A stretch of DNA of 64,000 nt from Rhodobacteraceae bacterium UBA6197 (GCA_002422085.1 DISZ01000009.1:34740-98739); one strand, 5' to 3'. Shown: positions 55,042 to 64,000, numbered from the stretch's first letter. The notes: generated by a model not told the origin, from the letters alone. Translations and numbers: made by a program.

Positions 55042-55968
55042 TCACAGCTTCGAGGTCAGCTCCGGCACGGCAACAAACAGGTCAGCGACCAGCCCGTAAT
55101 CGGCCACCTGAAAGATCGGCGCTTCTTCGTCTTTGTTGATGGCGACGATGACCTTGCTGTCTTTCATCCCGGCCAAGTGCTGAATCGCCCCCGAGATGCC
55201 GCAGGCAATATACAGATCCGGTGCCACGACCTTGCCGGTCTGGCCCACCTGCCAATCATTCGGCGCGTAGCCACTGTCCACCGCTGCGCGGCTCGCGCCG
55301 ACAGCGGCGCCCAGCTTGTCGGCCAAAGCCGCGATGATGGCGAAGTCGGCTTCCGAACCAACGCCGCGCCCACCCGAAACCACGACCTTCGCCGAGGTCA
55401 GTTCGGGCCGGTCCGACGAGGCAACCTTGTCTTCGACCCAGGTGCTCAGGCCCGGATCGGCGGGCGCGGCAACCTTTTCGATCGCGGCCGCGCCGTTCGA
55501 TTCCGCCGCTGCAAAAGTCGCGGTGCGCACGGTGAACACCTTGACCTTGTCGGCCGATTTCACAGTCTGTATGGCGTTTCCGGCATAGATCGGCCGCTCG
55601 AAGGTGTCGGCATCGACCACAGCGGTGACGTCCGAGATCACCATCACGTCAAGAAGGGCGGCCACCCGCGGCAGGACGTTTTTCGCAAAGGCGGTCGAGC
55701 CTGCGCAGATATGCGAGTAGCCCCCCGCCAACGCCACGACAAGCGCCGCCATCGGCTCGGCCATGCCGTGACAAAGCGCATGATCCCCCGCGAACAGCAC
55801 CTTCGAGACGCCGGCAAGTTTGGCGGCCTCGGCTGCGGCGCCGTCGCCGCCTTCGCCGGCAACCAACACATGCACATCGCCCAGCGACGTCACCGCGGTC
55901 AGCGTCTTGGCAACCATGTCGGTCGCCAGTTGTCCGCCCACGACTTCGGCAAGAAGAAGAACAGCCAT
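55042..55968 (-). CDS. etfA: electron transfer flavoprotein alpha subunit
   Basis: 308 residues from ATG 55968, overlapping the etfB stop by one base (TGATG); GTG 55971 is an alternative. The C-terminal FAD-binding domain shows SGGRGVGSEADFAIIAALADKLGAAVGASRAAVDSGYAPNDWQVGQTGKVVAPDLYIACGISGAIQHLAGMKDSKVIVAINKDEEAPIF. The partner of EtfB; it passes electrons from acyl-CoA dehydrogenases such as the Mcd-like enzyme to ETF:quinone oxidoreductase. Confidence 0.97.
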   Translation of the reverse strand: MAVLLLAEVVGGQLATDMVAKTLTAVTSLGDVHVLVAGEGGDGAAAEAAKLAGVSKVLFAGDHALCHGMAEPMAALVVALAGGYSHICAGSTAFAKNVLPRVAALLDVMVISDVTAVVDADTFERPIYAGNAIQTVKSADKVKVFTVRTATFAAAESNGAAAIEKVAAPADPGLSTWVEDKVASSDRPELTSAKVVVSGGRGVGSEADFAIIAALADKLGAAVGASRAAVDSGYAPNDWQVGQTGKVVAPDLYIACGISGAIQHLAGMKDSKVIVAINKDEEAPIFQVADYGLVADLFVAVPELTSKL

Positions 55969-56729
55969 CACAGCACCCCCGCTTCGTCTTTGAGTTTGGC
56001 AATCAGCTCGTCAACCGAGCCAACCTTGATCCCGGCCTTGCGCCCTGCCGGCTCGGCGGTCTTGACCACCGTCAGCCGCGGCGTCACGTCCACACCGTAG
56101 TCAGCCGCCGTCTTTTCCTCGAGCGGCTTTTTCTTTGCCTTCATGATGTTGGGCAAAGATGCATAGCGCGGTTCGTTCAGCCGCAAGTCGGCGGTGATGA
56201 TCGCGGGCAGCTTCACGCTGATCGTTTGCAGGCCGCCATCCACTTCGCGCGTGACGCGGGCCGCATCGCCGTCGATCGTCACGTCCGAGGCGAAGGTCGC
56301 CTGGCTCCAGCCCAGAAGCGCCGCGAGCATTTGCCCGGTCGCATTCATGTCATTGTCGATCGCTTGCTTGCCGGCAATCACCAGGCCCGGCTGTTCGGCC
56401 TCGACAACGGCTTTCAGCAGCTTTGCCACCGCCAGCGGTTCGATGTCGCTATGCACGTCTTCCGAGGCCTGAATCAGGATCGCGCGATCCGCGCCCATCG
56501 CCAGGGCGGTGCGCAGCGTTTCTTGCGCCTGCTTCACGCCGATCGACACCACGATGATTTCTTCGACGACGCCCTTTTCTTTCAGACGGATCGCCTCTTC
56601 CACAGCGATCTCGTCGAACGGGTTCATCGACATCTTGACGTTGGCGAGATCAACACCCGTGCCGTCCGCTTTCACGCGAACTTTCACGTTGTAGTCGATC
56701 ACGCGCTTTACAGGCACCAGAACCTTCAT
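55968..56729 (-). CDS. etfB: electron transfer flavoprotein beta subunit
   Basis: 253 residues from ATG 56729 ([20 protein letters not shown]). Characteristic segments are [22 protein letters not shown], the AMP-binding [10 protein letters not shown] and the conserved [23 protein letters not shown] and [35 protein letters not shown]-fold subunit that docks dehydrogenases. Translationally coupled to etfA. A 148-base gap separates it from the adenosyltransferase gene upstream, so it may have its own promoter. Confidence 0.97.
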   Translation of the reverse strand: MKVLVPVKRVIDYNVKVRVKADGTGVDLANVKMSMNPFDEIAVEEAIRLKEKGVVEEIIVVSIGVKQAQETLRTALAMGADRAILIQASEDVHSDIEPLAVAKLLKAVVEAEQPGLVIAGKQAIDNDMNATGQMLAALLGWSQATFASDVTIDGDAARVTREVDGGLQTISVKLPAIITADLRLNEPRYASLPNIMKAKKKPLEEKTAADYGVDVTPRLTVVKTAEPAGRKAGIKVGSVDELIAKLKDEAGVL

Positions 56730-56877
56730 CGGCGAGCGTCTCCTTATGATCGAGGCCGTCCCGGGGCCGGGGGCCATTCATGCGTTCGGCAATTTTGTTA
56801 CCTGCTCCGGCCGGGCAAGGACAGTGCAAAATCGACGCGCGCAGTGGCAGGAACGCCACGTTTCCCGCCTGTCAGCG

Positions 56878-57450
56878 CTAACGGTTGGCGCCGGGCACCC
56901 AAAGCACGTCATTCACGCCATCGTCATTGGCGATCCTTGCTGCGACAAAGAACCAATCTGACAGCCGGTTGAGGTATTTCACCGCCGAGTCATTGACCGA
57001 TTCCATCGTGGCCAGTTCGACGGCGCAACGCTCGGCCCGCCGCGTGACGGTGCGGCAGAGGTGCAGATGCGCCGCAAGCGGGCTGCCGCCGGGCAGGATG
57101 AAGCTGCGCAAGGGTTCCAGCCGGGCGATCATCGCGTCGATCTCGGTCTCCAGCCGCGTGACCTGCGCTTCGGTCATGCGCAAGACAGGGTAGCCCGCCT
57201 CGCTATCGCGCTCGATGTCAGGGCGCGCAAGGTCTGCCCCCAGATCGAACAGATCGTTCTGAATCCGCGCCAATTGTGCGGCCATGTCGCCGGTTGCGTG
57301 CTGCCGTGCCAGACCCAGCGTCGCGTTCGTCTCGTCGACGGTGCCATAGGCGGTGACCCGCATCGAATGCTTGGCGACCCGTGCGCCATTCGACAAGGCG
57401 GTTTCGCCTGCGTCGCCGGTTTTGGTATAGATGCGATTCAAAACGACCAT
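56878..57450 (-). CDS. pduO: PduO-type corrinoid adenosyltransferase
   Basis: 190 residues. PduO-type motifs: N-terminal NRIYTKTGDAGETALSNG (ATP binding), RVTAYGTVDETNATLGLAR, FILPGGSPLAAHLHLCRTVTRRAER and NDSAVKYLNRLSDWFFVAAR. It adenosylates cob(I)alamin to give coenzyme B12, needed by methylmalonyl-CoA and ethylmalonyl-CoA mutases, which fits the Mcd-like enzyme in this window. One base separates it from the upstream twin-TM gene. Confidence 0.93.
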   Translation of the reverse strand: MVVLNRIYTKTGDAGETALSNGARVAKHSMRVTAYGTVDETNATLGLARQHATGDMAAQLARIQNDLFDLGADLARPDIERDSEAGYPVLRMTEAQVTRLETEIDAMIARLEPLRSFILPGGSPLAAHLHLCRTVTRRAERCAVELATMESVNDSAVKYLNRLSDWFFVAARIANDDGVNDVLWVPGANR

Positions 57451-57451
57451 C

Positions 57452-57655
57452 TCAGCCCCCTTTGCGCAGCCAGACGAACAACAAGATCAGCACGATCGCC
57501 ACCGCCTGCGCGATGATCCTGAGCCGCATGATGCGGTTGGCGTGTTTTCGGTTGAAGTCCCCGCCGCGGGCAAAACCACCGATGCCGATCATCAAGATGA
57601 CCAGCACAGCCAACGTGGCCGCGACGACAATGTAAAAAAGTGGATCGTTGCGCAT
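57452..57655 (-). CDS. twin-transmembrane-helix small protein (HIG1-like)
   Basis: 67 residues from ATG 57655. Two hydrophobic helices (PLFYIVVAATLAVLVILMIGIGGFARGG and AQAVAIVLILLFVWL) flank a polar loop NRKHANRIMRLRIIAQ with the HxNxxMRLR pattern of HIG1-type hypoxia-induced proteins, which associate with respiratory complexes. Stop 1 base before pduO. Alphaproteobacterial HIG1-like proteins often precede the adenosyltransferase and ETF genes, as here. Confidence 0.82.
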   Translation of the reverse strand: MRNDPLFYIVVAATLAVLVILMIGIGGFARGGDFNRKHANRIMRLRIIAQAVAIVLILLFVWLRKGG

Positions 57656-57711
57656 GGCTCCCCCTGTTCTCCCAGACTTAGCGGGTGCGCGGCGAAAAGC
57701 GAACGCAAAAA

Positions 57712-58539
57712 TCAGGCTCTTGCGGCCAGCCAGTCCATCAACCGGTAAGGCAGCAGGCGTCGTGCCAGCCCTGTCAGATAGGTTGGGAATGTCACATAGT
57801 ACCGCGGGCGCGGGTTCGGCGCGGACAGGGCGGCCAGAATCTTGGCGGTCACCGCGCTGGCCGGAAGCTCCCAGCGGTCGGGGCCGTCTGAATGGTAGAG
57901 CCGCTTCAGCAGGTTGCTGCGGTATTGCTCGACACGGGGGCTGTTTTGCCAATCGATCCAGCGCTCGAAATGGGGAATCGCGTTGACGCGGATGTTTGAG
58001 GTGACCGGGCCGGGCTCGATCAACACAACCTTTATCCGCGTGTCCGACAGTTCGCGGCGCATCACATCGGTCAACCCTTCCAGCGCGAATTTGGTGGCAA
58101 CATAGGCGCCGCGCCAACGAATGCCCACCATCCCCAGCACCGAGGAACACTGGATGATCCGCCCATGTCCTTGCGCGCGCATCACCGGAATGACCTGCGT
58201 CGTCAGGTCGTGCAGGCCAAACAGATTGGTTTCGAATATCTCGCGCAGTGCGCCCACCGGCAGGTCTTCGACCGCGCCGGGGCAGGCAAAGGCCGCATTG
58301 TTGTAAAGCGCATCCAGCGTGCCGCCGCTACGTGCCAGCGCCTCGGCCAGCCCGGCGCGAATGCTTTCGGATGAGGCGACATCGAGCACAAAGCTTTCCA
58401 GTCCCTCGGCCATCAGCCGTTCACAATCTGCCCGGTCGCGGCAAGTGGCAAAGACGCGCCACCCCGCTGCCTTCAATCCATGTGCGGCGTCGTGACCGAT
58501 GCCAGAGGAACAGCCGGTAATCAGGATGGTCTTGGTCAT
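57712..58539 (-). CDS. short-chain dehydrogenase/reductase
   Basis: 275 residues. NAD(P) motif ITGCSSGIGHDAAHGL, LDVASSESI, NNAAFACPGA, catalytic Ser in IIQCSSVLGMVG and YxxxK in GAYVATKFALEGLTDVMRREL are all present; the C-terminal ~80 residues with RPRYYVTFPTYLTGLARRLLPYRLMDWL resemble long-chain or retinol-type SDRs. Substrate unknown. Shares strand with the SH3 gene upstream and the twin-TM gene downstream. Confidence 0.9.
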   Translation of the reverse strand: MTKTILITGCSSGIGHDAAHGLKAAGWRVFATCRDRADCERLMAEGLESFVLDVASSESIRAGLAEALARSGGTLDALYNNAAFACPGAVEDLPVGALREIFETNLFGLHDLTTQVIPVMRAQGHGRIIQCSSVLGMVGIRWRGAYVATKFALEGLTDVMRRELSDTRIKVVLIEPGPVTSNIRVNAIPHFERWIDWQNSPRVEQYRSNLLKRLYHSDGPDRWELPASAVTAKILAALSAPNPRPRYYVTFPTYLTGLARRLLPYRLMDWLAARA

Positions 58540-58601
58540 GCCCTACTCGCCTTGCAAATTTTCAACTGGGGATAGGGGCAGCAGGCCGCTTTGAAAAGCC
58601 T

Positions 58602-58687
58602 TTTCATCTTCGTGAAAATATCCTCCGCGAAGCGACCTGTCCTTCGAACCGGGAGCCTCCGGCGGGGATATTTTCACGAAGATGAAA
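58602..58687. repeat. dispersed repeat, inverted pair, long stem (element I)
   Basis: Outer arms 58602-58623 and 58666-58687 pair perfectly over 22 bp (TTTCATCTTCGTGAAAATAT at the left). The right half holds the core CCTCCGGCGGGGATATTTTC. A partial extra copy of CGAAGATGAAA follows at 58690-58700, and further outward GCC/GGC flanks match, so one arm has been partly duplicated. It lies between the SH3 gene and SDR gene on the same strand. Confidence 0.88.
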
Positions 58688-58708
58688 CTCGAAGATGAAA
58701 AGGCAGAG

Positions 58709-59221
58709 TCAGTTTTCGACCGGAGCCAGCAGTCTGCGCGCAACCCAGCCCTCGACGCCGTCACCTTCGATGCGAATTTGAACCCATTCGGCGTCGGGAT
58801 CGGAGAGGACCAGCGCCTCATCGCCCCGCGCGATGCGGTCGACGATGTCGTGGCCGGTCGAGGGGCCGGAGCGGACGTTGAGCCGATTGGTAACGACGCG
58901 CCAGATTTGCGGGCCGTCAGGGGCCGGGTCGGCCGTCGCGTCTTCGGGCGAGGGGCGTAGCGCGGGGCCGGGCATTCGCACCAGTATCGGGGCTGGCTGC
59001 GTGAGCACCGGTGCGGCGGGCGCCGGGGGCGCAATTTGCGATGCGGCGTCAATGGCAAGAAGGGCGGTCTCGGCTGGCACGACCTCGGGGAGGGTGTCGG
59101 CGGCGGGGTCTTCGACCGCTGCGGCCTGGTTCGCGATCTGGTCCGTGCCCGAAAGATCGCGCCCGGCGATCAACATGGTCAGGAACATGACCAGCGAAAG
59201 GTAGAAAGTCATCTTGAACAT
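58709..59221 (-). CDS. membrane-anchored SH3-domain protein
   Basis: 170 residues from ATG 59221 (MFKMTFYLSLVMFLTMLIAG, a membrane anchor or uncleaved signal). A Pro/Ala-rich linker (PPAPAAPVLTQPAPILV) leads to a bacterial SH3 domain (WRVVTNRLNVRSGPSTGHDIVDRIARGDEALVLSDPDAEWVQIRIEGDGVEGWVARRLL). Such proteins bind cell wall components in the periplasm. The 32 upstream in-frame residues look non-coding. Divergent from parC. Confidence 0.85.
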   Translation of the reverse strand: MFKMTFYLSLVMFLTMLIAGRDLSGTDQIANQAAAVEDPAADTLPEVVPAETALLAIDAASQIAPPAPAAPVLTQPAPILVRMPGPALRPSPEDATADPAPDGPQIWRVVTNRLNVRSGPSTGHDIVDRIARGDEALVLSDPDAEWVQIRIEGDGVEGWVARRLLAPVEN

Positions 59222-59356
59222 GGCGCACCCCAGGGACTCATCACGCAGAAATGCTACCACATTTCTCTCCTGTCGTCGCCCAGCGCCTGAACCAAGAGAT
59301 TCGGTTGAACTTTTCATGCTGGACCGGGGCCGATGTGCGCTTTACATGCACCAGAC

Positions 59357-61588
59357 ATGAGCAAACCGATTGATACCCCCGAAGGCACCACCGTCTCCGA
59401 GCCGCTCAGCCGAGCGATTGGGGAACGTTATCTGACCTACGCGCTTTCGACGATCATGCACCGGGCGCTGCCAGATGCCCGCGATGGGCTGAAGCCCGTG
59501 CACCGGCGCATCATGTTCGCGATGCGCGAACTGAAACTGTCGCCCACCGGCGGGTTCCGCAAATCGGCCAAGATCGCGGGCGATGTGATGGGCAACTATC
59601 ACCCGCATGGCGATGCCGCGATCTATGATGCGATGGCGCGTCTGGCCCAGGATTTCGCGGTGCGCTATCCGCTGGTCGACGGGCAGGGGAATTTTGGCAA
59701 CATTGATGGCGATAACCCGGCTGCCAGCCGCTATACCGAGGCGCGGCTGACCGCCGCCGCCGAGGCGCTGATGGAGGGGCTGGCGGAAAACGCGGTTGAT
59801 TTTCGACCCAATTACGATGGCACTCTGGAAGAGCCGGTGGTGCTGCCCGCCGCTTTCCCGAACCTGTTGGCGAATGGCTCAAGCGGGATTGCGGTTGGCA
59901 TGGCCACCAATATTCCGCCGCATAACCTTGACGAGTTGGTCGGGGCCTGTCTGGCGATGATCAAGGACCCCGAGGTTGGCAATGACGCGCTGGTGGCACT
60001 GGTGCCCGGCCCGGATTTTCCGACTGGCGGCGTGTTGGTTGAACCGCGCGAAAACATCCTTGAGGCCTATCGCACCGGGCGGGGCAGTTTCCGGCTCAGG
60101 GCGCGCTGGTCGGTCGAGGATCTGGGGCGCGGGCAGTGGCAGATCGTGGTCACCGAGATCCCCTATCAGGTGCAGAAATCCAAGCTGATCGAGCGGCTGG
60201 CCGAGGTGATTCAGACCAAGAAGGTCCCCGCATTGGCCGATGTGCGCGACGAATCCGCCGAAGATGTGCGCATCGTGCTTGAGCCGCGGGCCCGCACGGT
60301 GGACCCGGATATGCTGATGGGGATGCTGTTTCGCGCCTCGGACCTCGAGATTCGCTTCAGCTTGAACATGAACGTGTTGATCGACGGTCGCGTGCCCAAG
60401 GTGTGCAGCCTGAAAGAGGTGTTGCGTGCCTTTCTGGATCATCGCCGCGATGTGCTGGGGCGGCGCAGCCAGCACCGGCTGGACAAGATCGACGCGCGGC
60501 TTGAGGTGCTGGAAGGTTATATAACCGCCTTCCTGAACCTCGATCGGGTGATCGAGATCATCCGCCATGAAGACGATCCGAAGGCGGTGATGATCGCCGA
60601 GTTCGAATTGTCCGACGTGCAGGCCGAGGCGATCCTCAACATGCGGCTGCGGTCCTTGCGCAAGCTTGAAGAGATGGAGCTGAAGCGCGAACGCGATGCG
60701 CTGCTGATCGAGCGGGCCGATCTGGAAGATCTGCTTTCCAACCCCGGCGCGCAGTGGAAGCGGATCGCCGAACAGTTGAAAGACGTGCGCAAGACCTTTG
60801 GCAAAGACGCCCCGAATGGCGCCCGCCGCACCGGCTTTGCCGAGGCGGGCGAGGTTGAGGAAGTGCCGATCGAGGCGATGATCGAACGCGAGCCGATCAC
60901 CGTGATCCTGTCGAAAATGGGCTGGGTGCGGGCGATGAAGGGGCATCAGCCGCTGGACGCCGAGGTCAAGTTCAAGGACGGCGACGAGGCGCGCTTTGCG
61001 ATCCATGCCGAGACCACGGACCGGATCTTGCTGGTCGGATCAAACGGGCGGTTCTACACGCTTTTGGGTGCCAACCTGCCCGGCGGGCGCGGCATGGGCG
61101 AGCCGGTTCGGCTGATGGTCGATCTGCCGAACGAAGCCGAGGTGATGGGGCTGGCGATCTTCCGCGCGGGCGAAAGATATCTGTTGGCGTCCAGCGATGG
61201 CGACGGGTTCGTGGTGTCGTCAGAAGAGTTGGTGGCGCAGACCCGCGCGGGCAAACAGGTGCTGAACCTGCGGGATGGTGCGCGTGCCATGGTCTGCCGC
61301 CGGGTGCAGGGCGACCATGTCGCCGTGGTCGGCGAGAACCGCAAACTGCTGGTTTTTGCGCTGAATGAGCTGCCCGAGATGGCACGTGGCAAAGGCGTCC
61401 GCTTGCAGAAATACAAGGACGGCGGGCTGATCGACGCGATGACCTTTGTGCTGGCCGACGGGTTGGCATGGAAAGACCCGGCAGGCCGGACGCGCTGCGA
61501 AACCGATCTGGGCGAATGGCTGGCCAAGCGCGCCAGCGCGGGGCGCATGGCGCCGCGCGGATTTCCAAGAGACAACCGGTTCACCTGA
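59357..61588 (+). CDS. parC: DNA topoisomerase IV subunit A
   Basis: 743 residues from ATG 59357, near the usual length for alphaproteobacterial ParC. The breakage-reunion domain starts RYLTYALSTIMHRALPDARDGLKPVHRRIMFAM, with GDVMGNYHPHGDAAIYDAMARLAQDF and the catalytic tyrosine in AASRYTEARLT. QxxSR/LR-type GNSSGIAVGMATNIPPHN follows, and the C-terminal beta-propeller is short. It decatenates chromosomes with ParE. Residues of the quinolone pocket (HGDAAIYDAM) appear ordinary. Confidence 0.96.
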   Translation: MSKPIDTPEGTTVSEPLSRAIGERYLTYALSTIMHRALPDARDGLKPVHRRIMFAMRELKLSPTGGFRKSAKIAGDVMGNYHPHGDAAIYDAMARLAQDFAVRYPLVDGQGNFGNIDGDNPAASRYTEARLTAAAEALMEGLAENAVDFRPNYDGTLEEPVVLPAAFPNLLANGSSGIAVGMATNIPPHNLDELVGACLAMIKDPEVGNDALVALVPGPDFPTGGVLVEPRENILEAYRTGRGSFRLRARWSVEDLGRGQWQIVVTEIPYQVQKSKLIERLAEVIQTKKVPALADVRDESAEDVRIVLEPRARTVDPDMLMGMLFRASDLEIRFSLNMNVLIDGRVPKVCSLKEVLRAFLDHRRDVLGRRSQHRLDKIDARLEVLEGYITAFLNLDRVIEIIRHEDDPKAVMIAEFELSDVQAEAILNMRLRSLRKLEEMELKRERDALLIERADLEDLLSNPGAQWKRIAEQLKDVRKTFGKDAPNGARRTGFAEAGEVEEVPIEAMIEREPITVILSKMGWVRAMKGHQPLDAEVKFKDGDEARFAIHAETTDRILLVGSNGRFYTLLGANLPGGRGMGEPVRLMVDLPNEAEVMGLAIFRAGERYLLASSDGDGFVVSSEELVAQTRAGKQVLNLRDGARAMVCRRVQGDHVAVVGENRKLLVFALNELPEMARGKGVRLQKYKDGGLIDAMTFVLADGLAWKDPAGRTRCETDLGEWLAKRASAGRMAPRGFPRDNRFT

Positions 61589-61603
61589 GGTGGGATTGCA
61601 CGG

Positions 61604-61628
61604 AAAAAGGGGGCATTGCCCCCCTTTT
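61604..61628 (+). terminator. intrinsic terminator of parC
   Basis: AAAAAGGGGGC-ATT-GCCCCCC followed by TTTT, 16 bases after the parC stop. The A/T flanks also allow termination of minus-strand transcripts. Confidence 0.8.
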
Positions 61629-61680
61629 GCGATTGTCATGCACCAGCCCCGTCAAAAGGCCCACGGGTAGGCGCCTCTGG

Positions 61681-62381
61681 TCAGGTGTAAAGCGCCGGGA
61701 CGCCCAGTTGCGCGTGGATGTGATTGACCGATTTCTGGTCGATCGCCAACGCTTGTGCCAACTCGTGCAGGTATTGCGCTTCGTTCTGGTTATCGAGGTC
61801 GATCGCCATGACCGACATCGTATAGACCTGCGCCTGCAGCCCTTGCGGCACCTGCCGGGCAAGGCCCTTTACATCGACCGGGGCCTTCATCTGCGCCTGA
61901 ACAAAGGCCATTTCCTCGCGGTCGATATCGCCCAACTGGCCAAGCAGCTTGCCCTTTTCGGACTCGTCGATCTTGCCGTCGGATTTCGCCGCCTGGATCA
62001 TCGCTTTCAGCATCAGCCCGGCGACAGCGTTCTGGTCGGCCGTGGGGGCGACATCGGGTTCGCCCTTGTTGTTGAACGAGGCGTTGAGCATATCGCCGAA
62101 AGAGCGATCATTGCTGGGCGCCGCACCTTTGCCCGCCAGCCCAACAAATCGCCCAGCCCGCCGCCGGCCGCGCTTTCCCCCGTCTTGGCACCGCTGCCGC
62201 CGCCAAGGATCGAGCCCATCATATCTTCCAGTCCGCCGCCAGCGGGCTTGGGTGAACTGGCGCCGCCGAACAAACCGCCGGTGCCGGCGCTGGAAGCCGT
62301 GCTTTGTTGCGACATGGCGCTGACGCCTTTTGCGATGGCGACACCGATGGCGACTTTGGCCAGAGTTCCGACAAGAGACAT
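61681..62381 (-). pseudogene. DUF533/TerB-like protein gene with a frameshift
   Basis: Two overlapping frames encode halves of one protein. From ATG 62381 the first frame gives MSLVGTLAKVAIGVAIAKGV and a Gly/Ser-rich region up to GGGLGDLLG; the other frame continues as LAGKGAAPSNDRSFGDMLNASF and a TerB-like helical domain (AAKSDGKIDESEKGKLLGQL, NHIHAQLGVPALYT) to the stop at 61681. Joining needs one inserted base near 62138-62143, at a run of three C (plus strand). This is either a real loss of frame or a one-base assembly error. Intact homologues are short (~230 aa) inner-membrane-associated tellurite-resistance-like proteins. Confidence 0.8.
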
Positions 62382-62466
62382 GAGATTCCCCCCAAGGGTT
62401 ACAAGGATACTTGGGAACTATAGGCGCTGTATCGCGCTGCTTTAGGGGAAAAATCCGCGTCCGCGC

Positions 62467-63834
62467 TCAGAATGCGGGCGTGACGGTCAACCAGATGCCG
62501 CCGGTGGGCCGCAGCGTCAGGATCAATTCAGGCACCGGTTCGCGCCCCGGCACGGCGGCAAAACGGTGCCGCGCAAGCAGCGTGGCAAGGATGATGACCG
62601 CCTCTTGCAGGGCAAAACTGGCGCCAATGCAGATCCTCGGTCCGGCGCCAAAGGGCAAAAAGGCAAAGCGGTCGATCCTGGACGGATCCTGAAACCGGTC
62701 CGGGTCAAAACGGTCCGGGTCAGGCCAAAGCGCGTGATGCCGGTGCAAGGCGTAAAACGGCAAAAGCACGGTATCGCCCGCACGGATTTCCCGCCCGAGC
62801 AGCGTATCGGGGGCCTGCGCGGTGCGCGAGACGATGCCGGCAGGGGGGTAGAGGCGCAGCGATTCGTCGATGATCTGGCGGATATAGGGAAGTGCCGACA
62901 GGTCGGCGACGGTGGCGGCGCGGGGGCCCAGCACCGCCTGTGCCTCGGCGCGGGCGCGGGCCTGCACGACGGGGTCGAAGGCGCACAGGTAAAGCGCCCA
63001 GGCCAGCGTCAGCGCGGTGGTTTCATGCCCCGCGACGATGAAGGTCAGCAGGTTGTCGCGCAGCTCGGCCGGGGTCATCACACGGTGGGTTTCGGGGTCT
63101 TCGGCGCCGGTCAACAGATCCAGCAGGTCGGGCACCGCGTGGGGGGCGACTTGCCCACGCGCGGCAATCGCTGCGTCGGCCAGCTGTTTGAGCGACCGCA
63201 CCACTGTCCCCGACCTCAGCCGTGCCGGTCGTGGCACCCAGCCCGGCAGACCCAGAATGTCAAACAGCGACAGCTTGGCGGTCTGTGCGATATAACTGTC
63301 GATCGCCCGGTGGATCGCGGCACGGTCAAACCCCTCGCCACCGGTAAAGGTGACGTCCGAGATCACCTGATAGGTGGCCGTGACCATTTCCGCATGGATG
63401 TCGCTGGCGCGGCCATGGGCGGTTCTCAACCGCGCACTTGCAGCCTCGGCGGCGGCACTCATCACTGGGGCCAGCGCCTCGACTGCGCGCGGCGCAAAGG
63501 CGGGGGCGGCGGCGCGGCGCTGCCAGCGCCAATGCGCGCCCTCGGCGACGAACAGGCTGTCGCCGATGGCCGGTCCAAGGATCAGCTTGGTCACATCGGA
63601 TTTGGGGTAATTCTCGACCCGATCCTTCAGGATGATCCGCAATGCCTCGGGCGAGGCGACCATATGCCAACGCGTCGCCGTGCGCCCCGAAACCATGGGC
63701 TGATGGGTGACCAGTTCGGGGATAAGCGCCAGCAGATTGCGCCGCGCCACCGCCAGCGAGGCCAGCACCCCCAAGGGTTTGATGGCCAGCGGCACGCGGG
63801 CCGGATAGCGGTTCTTGGAAGCGGCTTGGTCCAT
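62467..63834 (-). CDS. cytochrome P450
   Basis: 455 residues from ATG 63834 (MDQAASKNRYPARVPLAI). P450 hallmarks: I-helix FIVAGHETTALTLAWAL (AGxET), K-helix ExxR in IDESLRLYPPAGI, the PERF-like DPDRFDPDRFQDPSRI, and the heme loop FLPFGAGPRICIGASFALQEA (Cys about 402). The substrate recognition regions give no clue to a known enzyme; a bacterial CYP of the long-chain or steroid-like kind is only a guess. It has no redox partner gene nearby. A longer upstream open stretch is not convincing. Confidence 0.93.
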   Translation of the reverse strand: MDQAASKNRYPARVPLAIKPLGVLASLAVARRNLLALIPELVTHQPMVSGRTATRWHMVASPEALRIILKDRVENYPKSDVTKLILGPAIGDSLFVAEGAHWRWQRRAAAPAFAPRAVEALAPVMSAAAEAASARLRTAHGRASDIHAEMVTATYQVISDVTFTGGEGFDRAAIHRAIDSYIAQTAKLSLFDILGLPGWVPRPARLRSGTVVRSLKQLADAAIAARGQVAPHAVPDLLDLLTGAEDPETHRVMTPAELRDNLLTFIVAGHETTALTLAWALYLCAFDPVVQARARAEAQAVLGPRAATVADLSALPYIRQIIDESLRLYPPAGIVSRTAQAPDTLLGREIRAGDTVLLPFYALHRHHALWPDPDRFDPDRFQDPSRIDRFAFLPFGAGPRICIGASFALQEAVIILATLLARHRFAAVPGREPVPELILTLRPTGGIWLTVTPAF

Positions 63835-63976
63835 GAAGCAAGCATAGCGCGCGGGCGCCCCTCTCCAAGCCCTTGCAACAGCGAAGCGGGCTTGATTTTT
63901 TCCAACCAAGCCAATAGGTAGCGCGCGACGAATTCATCGGGCCTTTCCCGGCCCCCTAAGCAGAGGCGCCCGCGAT

Positions 63977-64000
63977 ATGGCAAAGGCAAAGTTTGAACGT
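63977..64000 (+). CDS. tuf: translation elongation factor Tu, first 8 codons
   Basis: ATG 63977 gives MAKAKFER, the EF-Tu N-terminus; the gene continues beyond the window. Only the very start is visible, so the identity rests on this well-conserved octapeptide. AGAGGCGCC upstream supplies a weak Shine-Dalgarno. Confidence 0.85.

Overview
This is a GC-rich chromosomal window from an alphaproteobacterium, almost certainly a member of the Rhodobacterales (Rhodobacteraceae). The assignment rests on gene content and order: pckA divergent from chvI-chvG-hprK-rapZ-EIIA-HPr, a three-copy peptide deformylase operon ending in fmt, lepB-rnc-era with DUF1491, DUF1684 and recO, an Mcd-type long acyl-CoA dehydrogenase, Hint-domain exoproteins, and a DUF6473-like protein. 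It looks like stable core chromosome: no insertion sequence, prophage, CRISPR array, rRNA or tRNA gene was recognised.

Layout. 0-8 kb: end of smpB, a small glycine-rich protein, mercaptopyruvate sulfurtransferase with an aromatic/aspartate aminotransferase, a MarR-EmrA-EmrB efflux operon under a promoter that carries its own operator, and glnK-amtB. 8-16 kb: a class A penicillin-binding protein, mlaA-mlaC lipid transport, a type I secretion ATPase with its adaptor, and a lytic transglycosylase. 16-26 kb: a PatB/MalY-type lyase, def-def-def'-fmt, small membrane proteins, a TRIC-like channel, rnhA, a LysE exporter, ispH, a NYN-domain protein and folK. 26-35 kb: rpoZ, rsh (ppGpp), DUF2062, pdxJ, acpS, lepB, rnc, era, DUF1491, DUF1684, recO. 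35-44 kb: Mcd-like dehydrogenase, TSUP permease, two abutting Hint-domain genes, dapE, rnr. 44-53 kb: PLD-family protein, pckA, ChvI/ChvG, the regulatory PTS module and an acyltransferase. 53-64 kb: hbd, DUF6473-like, etfA/etfB, PduO-type adenosyltransferase, a twin-TM protein, SDR, SH3 protein, parC, a frameshifted DUF533/TerB gene, a cytochrome P450 and the first codons of tuf.

Functional links. Mcd, ETF and cobalamin adenosyltransferase together fit acyl-CoA/ethylmalonyl-CoA metabolism. ChvGI, HprK, RapZ, EIIA and HPr next to pckA form a signalling PTS with no sugar permease, tied to gluconeogenesis. Rsh with the omega subunit, and lepB-rnc-era, are core growth-control and RNA/protein maturation blocks.

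The most unusual sequence-level signal is a dispersed intergenic repeat family (about 14 half-sites at ten loci, consensus CCTCCGGCGGGGATATTT followed by CGAAGATGAAA). Half-sites occur singly, as inverted pairs in both orientations, or fused to a GGGGG/CCCCC hairpin, mostly at gene 3' ends and often between convergent genes. Other points of note are a third deformylase that has lost both its metal-ligand Cys and catalytic Glu, a probable leaderless marR promoter with a 16-bp palindrome filling the -35/-10 spacer, and palindromes upstream of the Hint operon and pckA.
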